Assembly: GCA_017992755.1 (NCBI GenBank)
Contig: JAGONZ010000003.1
Location: forward strand, 1-35,537
Direction: 5' to 3'
From: Candidatus Buchananbacteria bacterium
Lineage (GTDB): Bacteria; Patescibacteriota; Patescibacteriia; 2-01-FULL-39-33
DNA length: 35,537 nt
A model generated the notes under the pieces. The model searched no databases and had not been told where the DNA came from. It worked only from the letters and a program-made list of their open reading frames with translations. Positions 29,924 to 35,537 of the stretch are shown in pieces. The stretch's first letter is position 1; every line of letters begins with the position of its first letter. The translations under genes and the position numbers were made by a program.

Positions 29924-30478
29924 TTACTGCGCGGCCGGTGCTGCTGGTGGCGTTTGCCCTGCTGGTACCGTACCAGCGGCTTGGCCCTGTGGCTGGTTCT
30001 GTTGATCCTTCACATACTGATTGATCGCCTGGACCACCCGTGAGTCATTGCGCAAGGCTTCGGTGAGCAAGACGTGATCCCGATTGATCGTCATCTTGTC
30101 GGTTGGCCCATGCAACTCGTTGCCGAGCTTGATCAAGGTCAACTCTTGCTGTTGCTGATCGCCGCTTGCCGCTTGGCCTTCGGCCGTGCGCTGCAATGGC
30201 TTAGTGACCACTTGCAAGTAGTAAATGTCCCGGAGGATAAGTCGGTCGCCTTTTTGGCTAGCGACTTTGCCGAAATACACCTGGCCATTACTTAGAAATA
30301 CTGCCTGCCAATCGCTGGAAGTTTCGTCAGCGCCAAATGGCAAAGGGAGTTGAGTGTACCGGTCAAGCAAATAACCGCCCACTAACACAGCTAACACAAC
30401 AACAATCACCCCGATGATGATCTTGTTAGTTTTGGCGCTCGTAGACGGCGCGCCGGCATCAGAGAAAGTTCGAGCCAT
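29924..30478 (-). CDS. Membrane-anchored protein of unknown function (184 aa)
   Basis: A short N-terminus, one membrane helix (about 19-41, IIIGVIVVVLAVLVGGYLL), then an extracytoplasmic region with WQAVFLSNGQVYFGKVASQKGDRLILRDIYYLQV, a small beta-rich unit reminiscent of Sm-like or SH3-like barrels. The tail is rich in Gln, Pro and Ala (QGQAAG, PAGQTPPAAPAAQ) and likely disordered. Similar proteins are common in CPR genomes but uncharacterised, as far as I know. It lies 57 bp behind the PerM-like permease gene and ends at a terminator. A possible own promoter (ATGACG, 18 bp, TATACT at 30523-30552) is weak. Confidence 0.8.
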   Translation of the reverse strand: MARTFSDAGAPSTSAKTNKIIIGVIVVVLAVLVGGYLLDRYTQLPLPFGADETSSDWQAVFLSNGQVYFGKVASQKGDRLILRDIYYLQVVTKPLQRTAEGQAASGDQQQQELTLIKLGNELHGPTDKMTINRDHVLLTEALRNDSRVVQAINQYVKDQQNQPQGQAAGTVPAGQTPPAAPAAQ

Positions 30479-30535
30479 ACAATGTGAATTACCAATTAAT
30501 AAATTAAAATTAGATCCCTATTAGTATACCACAAA

Positions 30536-31585
30536 TTATTCTTGGTCGTCATCACGATTGAGTGCAAACAAATCGCCGATCGCCACACTCGCGGCAGTAG
30601 CGACTGGCACCGCCATAATAATACCCATAATCCCCGCCACCTTCGCGCCGATCAACATCGCGATGATCACGATAATTGGATTGAGTCCGACCGCGCGTTG
30701 CATAACCTTCGGCACGATCACATAATTTTCCAACTGCTGAATAATGACATACAAGCCGAGCACCAGCAACGCGGTCAAAGGCGATTGCGTCAAGCCAATA
30801 AACAGCGCTGGAATCAATCCGATAAATGGCCCCAGATACGGAATCAGTTCGGTCACACCGGCAAATAAAGCCAGGACAAGAGCATACTTAACCCCAAGAA
30901 TCGTCAGCCCTGCATAACTCACGAGAAAGATAATCAGTGACAATAATAATTGCCCGCGCAACCAGCGACCGATTTTGTCTTGCATCCGGTTGATCAAGTG
31001 TGTCGCATACGGTTGATGAGCTACTGGCACTAAGGCTCTCAATACCCGCTTCATGTTGTGTTCGTCGACCGTCATATAGAACGTGATCACCAAGATCATG
31101 AAGAATGACACAATACCACCAAAGAATGATGACACCGTCGTGAAGACACCGCCGCCGGCAAGCGTGTTAGTTTGCCAGGTCGTTACTGATGCTTGCAATT
31201 GCTGAACCCAGGCGTGCTCGGCTGAAAAACTTTGAAAGGCGCTCCAACTCGACATCAGGCGCTCCGAATACTGAGGAAAGTCATTCGATAACTGCTGCAC
31301 CTCGCTGATAATCGGTGGTATAATCAAGTACACCGCACCAGCCAACGCTGCCAGTACCACCAGATAAATTAACAAAATTGCCAAAGCTCGCGGCAAGCGG
31401 TATTTCTGCAACAGATCAACCCACGGATCAAACGCTGATGACAGGATCAACGCCACAAACACGATCAACACCACATCACGCACGAAGAACAAGAAAAAGA
31501 TCGCGCCCACAATCAACAGGACTTTAAACAGGGTCATGGTCGAAATATCGATCGTCAATTTGCCCGAAGGCGCTGGAGCCGCCAT
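30536..31585 (-). CDS. AI-2E/PerM family transporter
   Basis: 349 residues from ATG 31585. Many membrane helices: two near the N-terminus (about 18-55), one around 65-90, then a soluble segment with SERLMSSWSAFQSFSAEHAW and a C-terminal bundle with GVTELIPYLGPFIGLIPALFIGL, the family hallmark. Family members export quorum signals or act as Na+/H+ exchangers; the substrate here is unknown. The longer frame from TTG 31645 is rejected because that TTG is the first half of the -35 element. It diverges from smpB. Confidence 0.92.
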   Translation of the reverse strand: MAAPAPSGKLTIDISTMTLFKVLLIVGAIFFLFFVRDVVLIVFVALILSSAFDPWVDLLQKYRLPRALAILLIYLVVLAALAGAVYLIIPPIISEVQQLSNDFPQYSERLMSSWSAFQSFSAEHAWVQQLQASVTTWQTNTLAGGGVFTTVSSFFGGIVSFFMILVITFYMTVDEHNMKRVLRALVPVAHQPYATHLINRMQDKIGRWLRGQLLLSLIIFLVSYAGLTILGVKYALVLALFAGVTELIPYLGPFIGLIPALFIGLTQSPLTALLVLGLYVIIQQLENYVIVPKVMQRAVGLNPIIVIIAMLIGAKVAGIMGIIMAVPVATAASVAIGDLFALNRDDDQE

Positions 31586-31615
31586 AGATACTTGTCTATG
31601 AGTAAGATTACCTGT

Positions 31616-31645
31616 AGTATACTGACCACTGCTTACTCCTGTCAA
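31616..31645 (-). promoter_or_regulatory. Promoter of the AI-2E/PerM gene
   Basis: A perfect TTGACA (31640-31645), 18 bp, TATACT (31616-31621); leader about 24 bases to ATG 31585. Confidence 0.75.
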
Positions 31646-31668
31646 CGTGTAGCACGCGCATAAACCCT

Positions 31669-32118
31669 ATGGAACTCGCCCACAATAAACACGGATTATT
31701 TAACTATGACATCCTCGAACGACTCGAGGCTGGCTTAGTCTTGAGCGGCGCCGAAGTTAAGGCTGCCAAAGGCGGCCGACTGAGCCTCAAGGGCAGTTAT
31801 GTCACTGTTGACCATAATAATGAGGCCTGGCTCGTTAACAGCTATATCCCCCGCTATCAACCGGCTGGAGACACCCAAAAAGGGTACGATCCGTACCGCC
31901 GGCGGAAATTATTGCTCCATAAGCGGGAACTTGACCAACTCCGGGGTGGACGGCAGCAAACAGGATTGACAATTATCCCTACTTCTGTATATACTAAGAG
32001 AAGACTAATCAAAGTCTCGATTGCCCTGGCTCGTGGCCGAAGTGCCACTGATAAGCGAATGCTGATCAAAGAGCGAGAGGTTAATCGTACGGTTCGCCGC
32101 ACCTTACGTCAAAAGTAG
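31669..32118 (+). CDS. smpB: SsrA-binding protein SmpB
   Basis: 149 residues, usual length. The oligonucleotide-binding barrel begins HNKHGLFNYDILERLEAGLVLSGAEVKAAKGGRLSLKGSYV, and the basic C-terminal tail (KREVNRTVRRTLRQK-like, RSATDKRMLIKERE) enters the mRNA channel in trans-translation. It binds tmRNA; the tmRNA gene starts 28 bp downstream on the same strand, so both parts of the rescue system are adjacent. Confidence 0.96.
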   Translation: MELAHNKHGLFNYDILERLEAGLVLSGAEVKAAKGGRLSLKGSYVTVDHNNEAWLVNSYIPRYQPAGDTQKGYDPYRRRKLLLHKRELDQLRGGRQQTGLTIIPTSVYTKRRLIKVSIALARGRSATDKRMLIKEREVNRTVRRTLRQK

Positions 32119-32145
32119 ACGTCGGGGCGCGAATGCGCAGTATTT

Positions 32146-32533
32146 GGGGATGTTTTGTTTCGATAGCAATATCGCCCTGACCTGCAGCAAGCCGAGGCGG
32201 CCACGATCCTCGTACTCTCTCCGTGGCAACCCATAAGTGTAAGCAACTTTACCGCAAAACTTCGAACTGCCTTTGGCAGCTTCGCCTTTGCACCAGCAGT
32301 CGCCTAACGGCCACTGCCATCACCCGCGGCAATACCTAGTAGTCGCATCGGTGGTGTCATATCACTAGGTCTGACCGTCGTTCCGCTCGAGGCGACGTCA
32401 TCAGGCTTTTCGAGCACCTCACTGCAGTGTTTTGCTTTTTTTAAGCTGCAGCTGAGTACTTAAAAAAGTAAAGCTTGTATACCTGCTGTCGGAGCCGTTG
32501 TTAGACAGGAGTTCATTGCTCCTCATCTCCACC
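32146..32533 (+). ncRNA. ssrA: Transfer-messenger RNA (tmRNA)
   Basis: 388 bases filling the gap between smpB and infC. The 5' end GGGGATG pairs with CATCTCC (32524-32530) to form the tRNA-like acceptor stem, followed by discriminator A and CC. The T arm is AGGAG-TTCATTG-CTCCT. After the 5' part, TTTCGATAGC matches the conserved start region. A tag frame ends GCACCAGCAGTCGCC-TAA (TAA at 32305-32307), encoding a hydrophobic end FAPAVA. It appears to start around AGC AAC at 32242, giving about 21 residues. Several inverted segments downstream fit pseudoknots. It rescues stalled ribosomes with SmpB. Confidence 0.93.
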
Positions 32534-32559
32534 TGATAGTTTAAATTCATAAGCACCGA

Positions 32560-33114
32560 ATGCGCCGATCATATCGCGGCAATGCCGCCCCGAAAGCTCT
32601 CGAAAAAGAATTCCTCAGCAACGAAAAAATTACCGCCCCGGAACTCATGGTAATTGATGAGCACGGTACGATGCTTGGTAAGCTGACACGCCAAGCCGCG
32701 CTTGAAGAAGCCCGGAAGCGCGAATATGATCTAGTTGAAGTATCGCCAAAAGCGGTACCGCCCGTGGCTCGGATTATGGATTACGGCAGCTATCGTTATC
32801 AAAAAGCCAAGTCAGAACGGAAGGCGAAGGCAAAAGCGAAGACGATTGAGGTTAAGACCGTCAAAGTCTCTAGCCGCATCAGTGATCATGACATCGAAGT
32901 TCGAGTGGCTCGCGCTGTTGAGTTTCTCAGCGAAGGCGATAAGGTCAAAATCGAACTCCAGTTGCGTGGCCGCGAGCATCAGCATCCAGAGCTCGCCCGC
33001 AAGTTGATCACCGATATGGTCGCCACAATTACCACCCGCATCAACAAACCACTTAAGACTGAACAAGCGCTTAGCCAGCAAGGCAGCCGGTTCTCGACAG
33101 TGATCAGTAGTTAA
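32560..33114 (+). CDS. infC: Translation initiation factor IF-3
   Basis: 184 residues. N-domain (NEKITAPELMVIDEHGTMLGKLTRQAALEEARKREYDLVEVSPKAVPPVARIMDYGSYRYQ), basic linker rich in Lys, and C-domain (VSSRISDHDIEVRVARAVEFLSEGDKVKIELQLRGRE). IF-3 keeps the subunits apart and checks start codon and initiator tRNA. It heads the classical infC-rpmI-rplT cluster. No Shine-Dalgarno is obvious before ATG 32560. The start is ATG, not the AUU used for autoregulation in some enterobacteria. Confidence 0.96.
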   Translation: MRRSYRGNAAPKALEKEFLSNEKITAPELMVIDEHGTMLGKLTRQAALEEARKREYDLVEVSPKAVPPVARIMDYGSYRYQKAKSERKAKAKAKTIEVKTVKVSSRISDHDIEVRVARAVEFLSEGDKVKIELQLRGREHQHPELARKLITDMVATITTRINKPLKTEQALSQQGSRFSTVISS

Positions 33115-33144
33115 AAATAAAACTAGGAGATAAAGCCCAATAGT

Positions 33145-33345
33145 ATGCCAAAGATGAAAACTCGAAAATCCATGGCCAAGCGCTTCCGCGTTACCAAGAG
33201 TAAGAAGGTAATCAAGCGCACCCCCGGCCAAGGTCATTTCAATGCCCGCGAAACTGGTAACACCAAACGTAACAAGCGCCGCGACAGCGAGATGGGCAAC
33301 AAAGCCGACCGCGCGACGATTAGACGCTTTGTCCCAGCCAGCTAA
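33145..33345 (+). CDS. rpmI: 50S ribosomal protein bL35
   Basis: 66 residues, very basic, with the N-terminal PKMKTRKSMAKRFRVTKSKKV and GHFNARETGNTKRNKRR typical of bL35. It lies 30 bp after infC; TAGGAG upstream is about 15 bases from the ATG, farther than usual. Confidence 0.95.
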   Translation: MPKMKTRKSMAKRFRVTKSKKVIKRTPGQGHFNARETGNTKRNKRRDSEMGNKADRATIRRFVPAS

Positions 33346-33370
33346 GATTTATTAATCCGAATTCAAGTAT

Positions 33371-33718
33371 ATGCCACGAGTCAAGCGCGGCGTGATTCAC
33401 ACTAAGAATCGCCGCAACATCCTCAAAAAAGCCAAGGGCTACCGTTGGGGTCGCAAGAACCGCATCAAGTTAGCCAAAACTGCTATCATGAAAGCTGGTG
33501 CGTACGCTTTCCGCGATCGCCGCACTAAAAAGCGTGTCATCCGCCGCACCTGGCAGGTGAAGCTTAACGCCGCTGTCCGCGAACACGACATGAGCTACAG
33601 CCAGTTCATCGCCGGCCTCGTGAAAGCCAACATCAGCCTCGACCGCAAGGTCCTCGCCGAGTTAGCTGAAAAGCAGCCAGCGGTGTTTGCTAAGATTGTT
33701 GAGAAAGTAAAAGCTTAA
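33371..33718 (+). CDS. rplT: 50S ribosomal protein bL20
   Basis: 115 residues, full length. N-terminal PRVKRGVIHTKNRRNILKKAKGYRWGRKN extension that threads through 23S rRNA and globular part with YAFRDRRTKKRVIRRTW. bL20 is needed early in 50S assembly and represses its own operon in several bacteria. No Shine-Dalgarno precedes ATG 33371. Confidence 0.96.
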   Translation: MPRVKRGVIHTKNRRNILKKAKGYRWGRKNRIKLAKTAIMKAGAYAFRDRRTKKRVIRRTWQVKLNAAVREHDMSYSQFIAGLVKANISLDRKVLAELAEKQPAVFAKIVEKVKA

Positions 33719-33735
33719 AAATTGACGCTTGCGTC

Positions 33736-33755
33736 ATCCCCGCGAAAGCGGGGAT
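33736..33755 (-). repeat. ATCCCCGC-type dispersed hairpin repeat
   Basis: ATCCCCGC, GAAA loop, GCGGGGAT: a perfect 8-bp stem between rplT and tRNA-Asp, preceded by a small GACGC/GCGTC hairpin. Read on the minus strand it has the same frame (GATCCC...GGGATGAC) as the unit at 16895-16919. Confidence 0.6.
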
Positions 33756-33759
33756 CCCT

Positions 33760-33833
33760 GGACCGGTAGCTCAGTTGGTTAGAGCGCTGCCCTGTCACGG
33801 CAGAGGTCGCGGGTTCGAGTCCCGTCCGGTCCG
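33760..33833 (+). tRNA. tRNA-Asp (GTC)
   Basis: 74 bases. Acceptor GGACCGG/CCGGTCC, D arm GCTC/GAGC, anticodon stem CTGCC/GGCAG around CTGTCAC (GTC), T arm CGCGGG-TTCGAGT-CCCG, discriminator G. CCA is not encoded. It lies 41 bp after rplT and may be cotranscribed with it. Confidence 0.96.
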
Positions 33834-33839
33834 CCTTCG

Positions 33840-33880
33840 CCCGCCATAGCTCGCAAGAGCGAAGGCGGGCTTTTGTTTTG
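33840..33880 (+). terminator. Terminator after tRNA-Asp
   Basis: GCCCGCC and GGCGGGC arms enclose a second small hairpin GCTC-GCAA-GAGC, followed by TTTTGTTTT. Confidence 0.85.
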
Positions 33881-33887
33881 GTATAAT
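33879..33887 (+). promoter_or_regulatory. Extended -10 promoter of the methyltransferase gene, leaderless
   Basis: TGG-TATAAT (33879-33887) with no recognisable -35; the six bases AAACCC separate it from ATG 33894. It overlaps the tail of the upstream terminator. Confidence 0.65.
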
Positions 33888-33893
33888 AAACCC

Positions 33894-34712
33894 ATGAAAG
33901 AAACTGAGATCAACAATTTATATCGTCGCGATGTCCATGAGCAATGGGCTGAAGCTAAGACTATGGAGCACTCGTCAGGTATTTGGGGCCGTGAGCCGAT
34001 GCTTGAGTGCCTCCAAGAAACTATTCAACCTGGGGAAATAGTCATCGACTTAGGATCAGGTGCTGGCTACCCTTCGGCAAAGATTGCCGAAATGGTTGGT
34101 GAATCAGGAAAAGTAATTGGTGTCGAACGCAGCCAAGCAATGCTTGGATTGGAAGCAGGTCAGGATCCATTGTCTAATAGATATGCAGACATTCCAAACT
34201 TAGAATTCATCAATGCCGATATTACTAAGCTGCCCTTAGAAAGCCACATCGCGGACAAGATTGTATCTTTCATGGTTTTACATAACCTAACTATCGAACA
34301 GGTTCAAGACACCTTAAAAGAAACTGCGCGCACGCTCAAGTCAGATGGGAAAGCTGTCTTTCTCAGCATGCACCCGCGCGCCCTTGAAAAACGTTGGGAT
34401 CTCGATTTTATTCAGTACAACCATCAGGACTTAGACCAATACGAAGCGGCTGAAGATAAGGAAGGAATTGAGGTTCACGGTTTAGTTAAAAATGTTGGCG
34501 GCGGTGAAAAGGAAGTTCTAATGATTAGCCATACCCGCGAGAATATGGAGGTGGCGATTAAAGAAGCGGGGCTGCAGATCATTCTCGAAAAGGACTTATG
34601 GATTGATGAGGATACAGCTAAAGAAAAATTCGGTGATGAATCTGTCAAAAGATTACCCGAAACACCCACATTTTGGATGGTGGTTTTAGAGTCAGCGACA
34701 GAAAATACATAA
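33894..34712 (+). CDS. Class I SAM-dependent methyltransferase
   Basis: 272 residues from ATG 33894; the in-frame start at 33873 would lie upstream of the promoter. Motif I VIDLGSGAGYPSAKIAEMVG, the acidic end of beta 2 VIGVE, and NADITKLPLESHIADKIVSFMVLHNLT (motifs II-IV) fit the UbiE/Methyltransf_11-like group. The C-terminal third (ENMEVAIKEAGLQII, FWMVVLES) completes the fold. Substrate unknown. A single gene between two terminators. Confidence 0.87.
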   Translation: MKETEINNLYRRDVHEQWAEAKTMEHSSGIWGREPMLECLQETIQPGEIVIDLGSGAGYPSAKIAEMVGESGKVIGVERSQAMLGLEAGQDPLSNRYADIPNLEFINADITKLPLESHIADKIVSFMVLHNLTIEQVQDTLKETARTLKSDGKAVFLSMHPRALEKRWDLDFIQYNHQDLDQYEAAEDKEGIEVHGLVKNVGGGEKEVLMISHTRENMEVAIKEAGLQIILEKDLWIDEDTAKEKFGDESVKRLPETPTFWMVVLESATENT

Positions 34713-34735
34713 TTCGAACTCGTAACTTCAAAAAG

Positions 34736-34758
34736 TCACTCTTGCGAGTGATCTTTTT
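34736..34758 (+). terminator. Terminator of the methyltransferase gene
   Basis: TCACTC (34736-34741), TTGC loop, GAGTGA (34746-34751), then TCTTTTTT. Confidence 0.85.
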
Positions 34759-34763
34759 TGTAA

Positions 34764-34795
34764 AAGAAAAACCTGCCGCACGAGTGCGCGGCAGG
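34764..34795 (-). terminator. Terminator of the site-2 protease gene
   Basis: On the minus strand CCTGCCGC and GCGGCAGG arms (34788-34795 and 34772-34779) with an 8-base loop, then TTTTTCTTTT. Confidence 0.85.
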
Positions 34796-34801
34796 CAGTA
34801 C

Positions 34802-35537
34802 TTAAAATAGGCTCATGATGTCGGATCCAAGCGCCAAGACTATAAAGGTAAGCGCGCCCAAAACGAGAACCAACTCGAGTGGCGTGCCGTATCGCTGCAT
34901 GAGTATTGGCTGCTTGCGCTTGAGCAAAGACAAAAGGATATTGCCGCCATCAAGCGGCGGCAATGGCAAAGCATTAACAACCAGCAGATTGATCGACATG
35001 ATAAAAGCGAAATCAACTCCCCTCCGATACGATTCGATGCTGGCAATTTCGCTACCGATAGTTATCGGACCGCCCAATGCTTTCCAGAATGGTACGCGCA
35101 CGCACACATAGACCAGAAACGCCAAAGCGAGCATGCCGATTGTTATCACCACCCAATTGGCAAACGTAGGGAATTTCCACATCGCAACTCCGATGCCTAT
35201 ACAGAGCAGAATTACGAGCGGCATTGCAAGCATTATTTCAGTCATCATGTGCGGCTCGTAGTAGCAGGCCAAGGGAGTATATACCAGCGCCAAGATTCCT
35301 GCATAAACGAAATTAGCGGCGATGCCGGCGGCGAAAATATGCTCAAGCCGCTGAGGAGTTACGGACTCCTCCAGCGAGCTTTCGGGCTTAACAAAAGCCC
35401 CCAAGGGAATCAAGCGCACTGTCAGCAACGTCTGACCAAATACCTTCGGCCATTTGAACGATGCCAGTTTCGGCCCTAGACCCAAGAGACAGATTTCTTT
35501 GATCGCCACGCCGTACTGACGCATCATGAATGCATGC
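34802..35537 (-). CDS. Site-2 protease family (M50) metallopeptidase, 5' end off window
   Basis: The frame is open to the window edge, so the true start lies outside. The visible protein begins at HAFMMRQYGV, which fits the residues after HE-x-x in the zinc motif of M50 proteases. It continues EICLLGLGPKLASFKWPKVFG and IPLGAFVKP (the usual GxGP...IPLGG motifs). The second catalytic motif VNALPLPPLDGGNILL (about 195-210 in the visible part) supplies the Asp zinc ligand. Several hydrophobic segments lie between. No PDZ domain is visible between the motifs, unlike RseP. Such proteases cut membrane-embedded regulators. ATG 35527 is internal, not the start. Confidence 0.88.
   Translation of the reverse strand, partial: HAFMMRQYGVAIKEICLLGLGPKLASFKWPKVFGQTLLTVRLIPLGAFVKPESSLEESVTPQRLEHIFAAGIAANFVYAGILALVYTPLACYYEPHMMTEIMLAMPLVILLCIGIGVAMWKFPTFANWVVITIGMLALAFLVYVCVRVPFWKALGGPITIGSEIASIESYRRGVDFAFIMSINLLVVNALPLPPLDGGNILLSLLKRKQPILMQRYGTPLELVLVLGALTFIVLALGSDIMSLF

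Noticed and set aside
31586-31645. Longer PerM N-terminus from TTG 31645
   Set aside because: The TTG is part of the -35 hexamer TTGACA and the extension lies mostly upstream of the transcript start.
31639-31669. A fourth shared -35 promoter for smpB opposite the PerM gene
   Set aside because: CTGTCA on the plus strand is weak and the only -10-like hexamer (TAAACC) is 2 bases before the ATG, so transcription would start inside the coding region.
1-35537. CRISPR array, insertion sequence or integrated element
   Set aside because: No regularly spaced direct repeats, transposase, integrase or tRNA-end duplication was seen; the hairpin repeats are few and short.
1-35537. Alternative genetic code (TGA as Gly)
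   Set aside because: TGA ends der, glyS, the 58-aa gene and the nucleotidyltransferase gene at the expected positions, and no in-frame TGA interrupts conserved proteins.

Overview
The window looks like a chromosomal segment from a small-genome bacterium, most likely a member of the Candidate Phyla Radiation (Patescibacteria, Parcubacteria-like). The evidence is the two-helix 'type IV secretion pilin'-type N-terminal domains on large surface proteins (1-4640), the compact gene packing, and the mix of housekeeping genes with conserved proteins of unknown function. TGA serves as a normal stop codon (for example in der, glyS and the nucleotidyltransferase gene). That argues against the recoded Gracilibacteria/Absconditabacteria. 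The assignment is inference from gene content, not from a marker tree.

Layout. 1-7481 (minus): lepB, hisS, rpsU, yqeY and two tandem giant membrane-anchored surface proteins, the last cut by the window edge. 7549-9366 (plus): an LCP-family protein and a 58-residue protein. 9375-11189 (minus): a kinase-like protein and a 110-residue unknown. 11297-19080 (plus): der, pth, a candidate structured RNA, dprA, topA, a patch of hairpin repeats, a Panacea-domain protein and a RelA/SpoT homologue. 19097-21122 (plus): a B12-domain radical SAM protein with base use unlike its neighbours. 21190-23125 (minus): parB, parA, and tRNAs Met and fMet. 23199-24206 (plus): a 2-hydroxyacid dehydrogenase. 24251-25192 (minus): a nucleotidyltransferase behind tRNA-Leu. 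25285-25782 (plus): a small membrane protein. 25842-31585 (minus): GT4, M16 peptidase, glyS, an anchored unknown and an AI-2E/PerM permease. 31669-33833 (plus): smpB, tmRNA, infC, rpmI, rplT and tRNA-Asp. 33894-34712 (plus): a methyltransferase. 34802-35537 (minus): a site-2 protease cut by the window edge.

Functionally the segment is dominated by translation and its quality control (hisS, glyS, der, pth, rpsU, smpB/ssrA, infC-rpmI-rplT, four tRNAs), DNA handling (topA, dprA, parAB), stringent response (rsh) and cell-envelope work (lepB, LCP protein, surface adhesin-like proteins, GT4, M16 and M50 proteases). No CRISPR array, transposase, integrase or rRNA gene was seen.

The most striking non-gene signals are regulatory. 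Many genes have a sigma70-like promoter (-35, 17 bp, -10) whose expected start falls on or within a few bases of the ATG, so their mRNAs would be leaderless or nearly so. Genes with an accessory look instead carry strong Shine-Dalgarno sequences. Three divergent gene pairs share one -35 element read in both directions, giving mirror-image promoters 51-52 bp across (11239-11290, 23140-23190, 25206-25256). I also flag a long imperfect stem between pth and dprA, tandem hairpin repeats with compensatory base changes after topA, and a radical SAM protein with an atypical C-x8-C-x2-C cluster motif.
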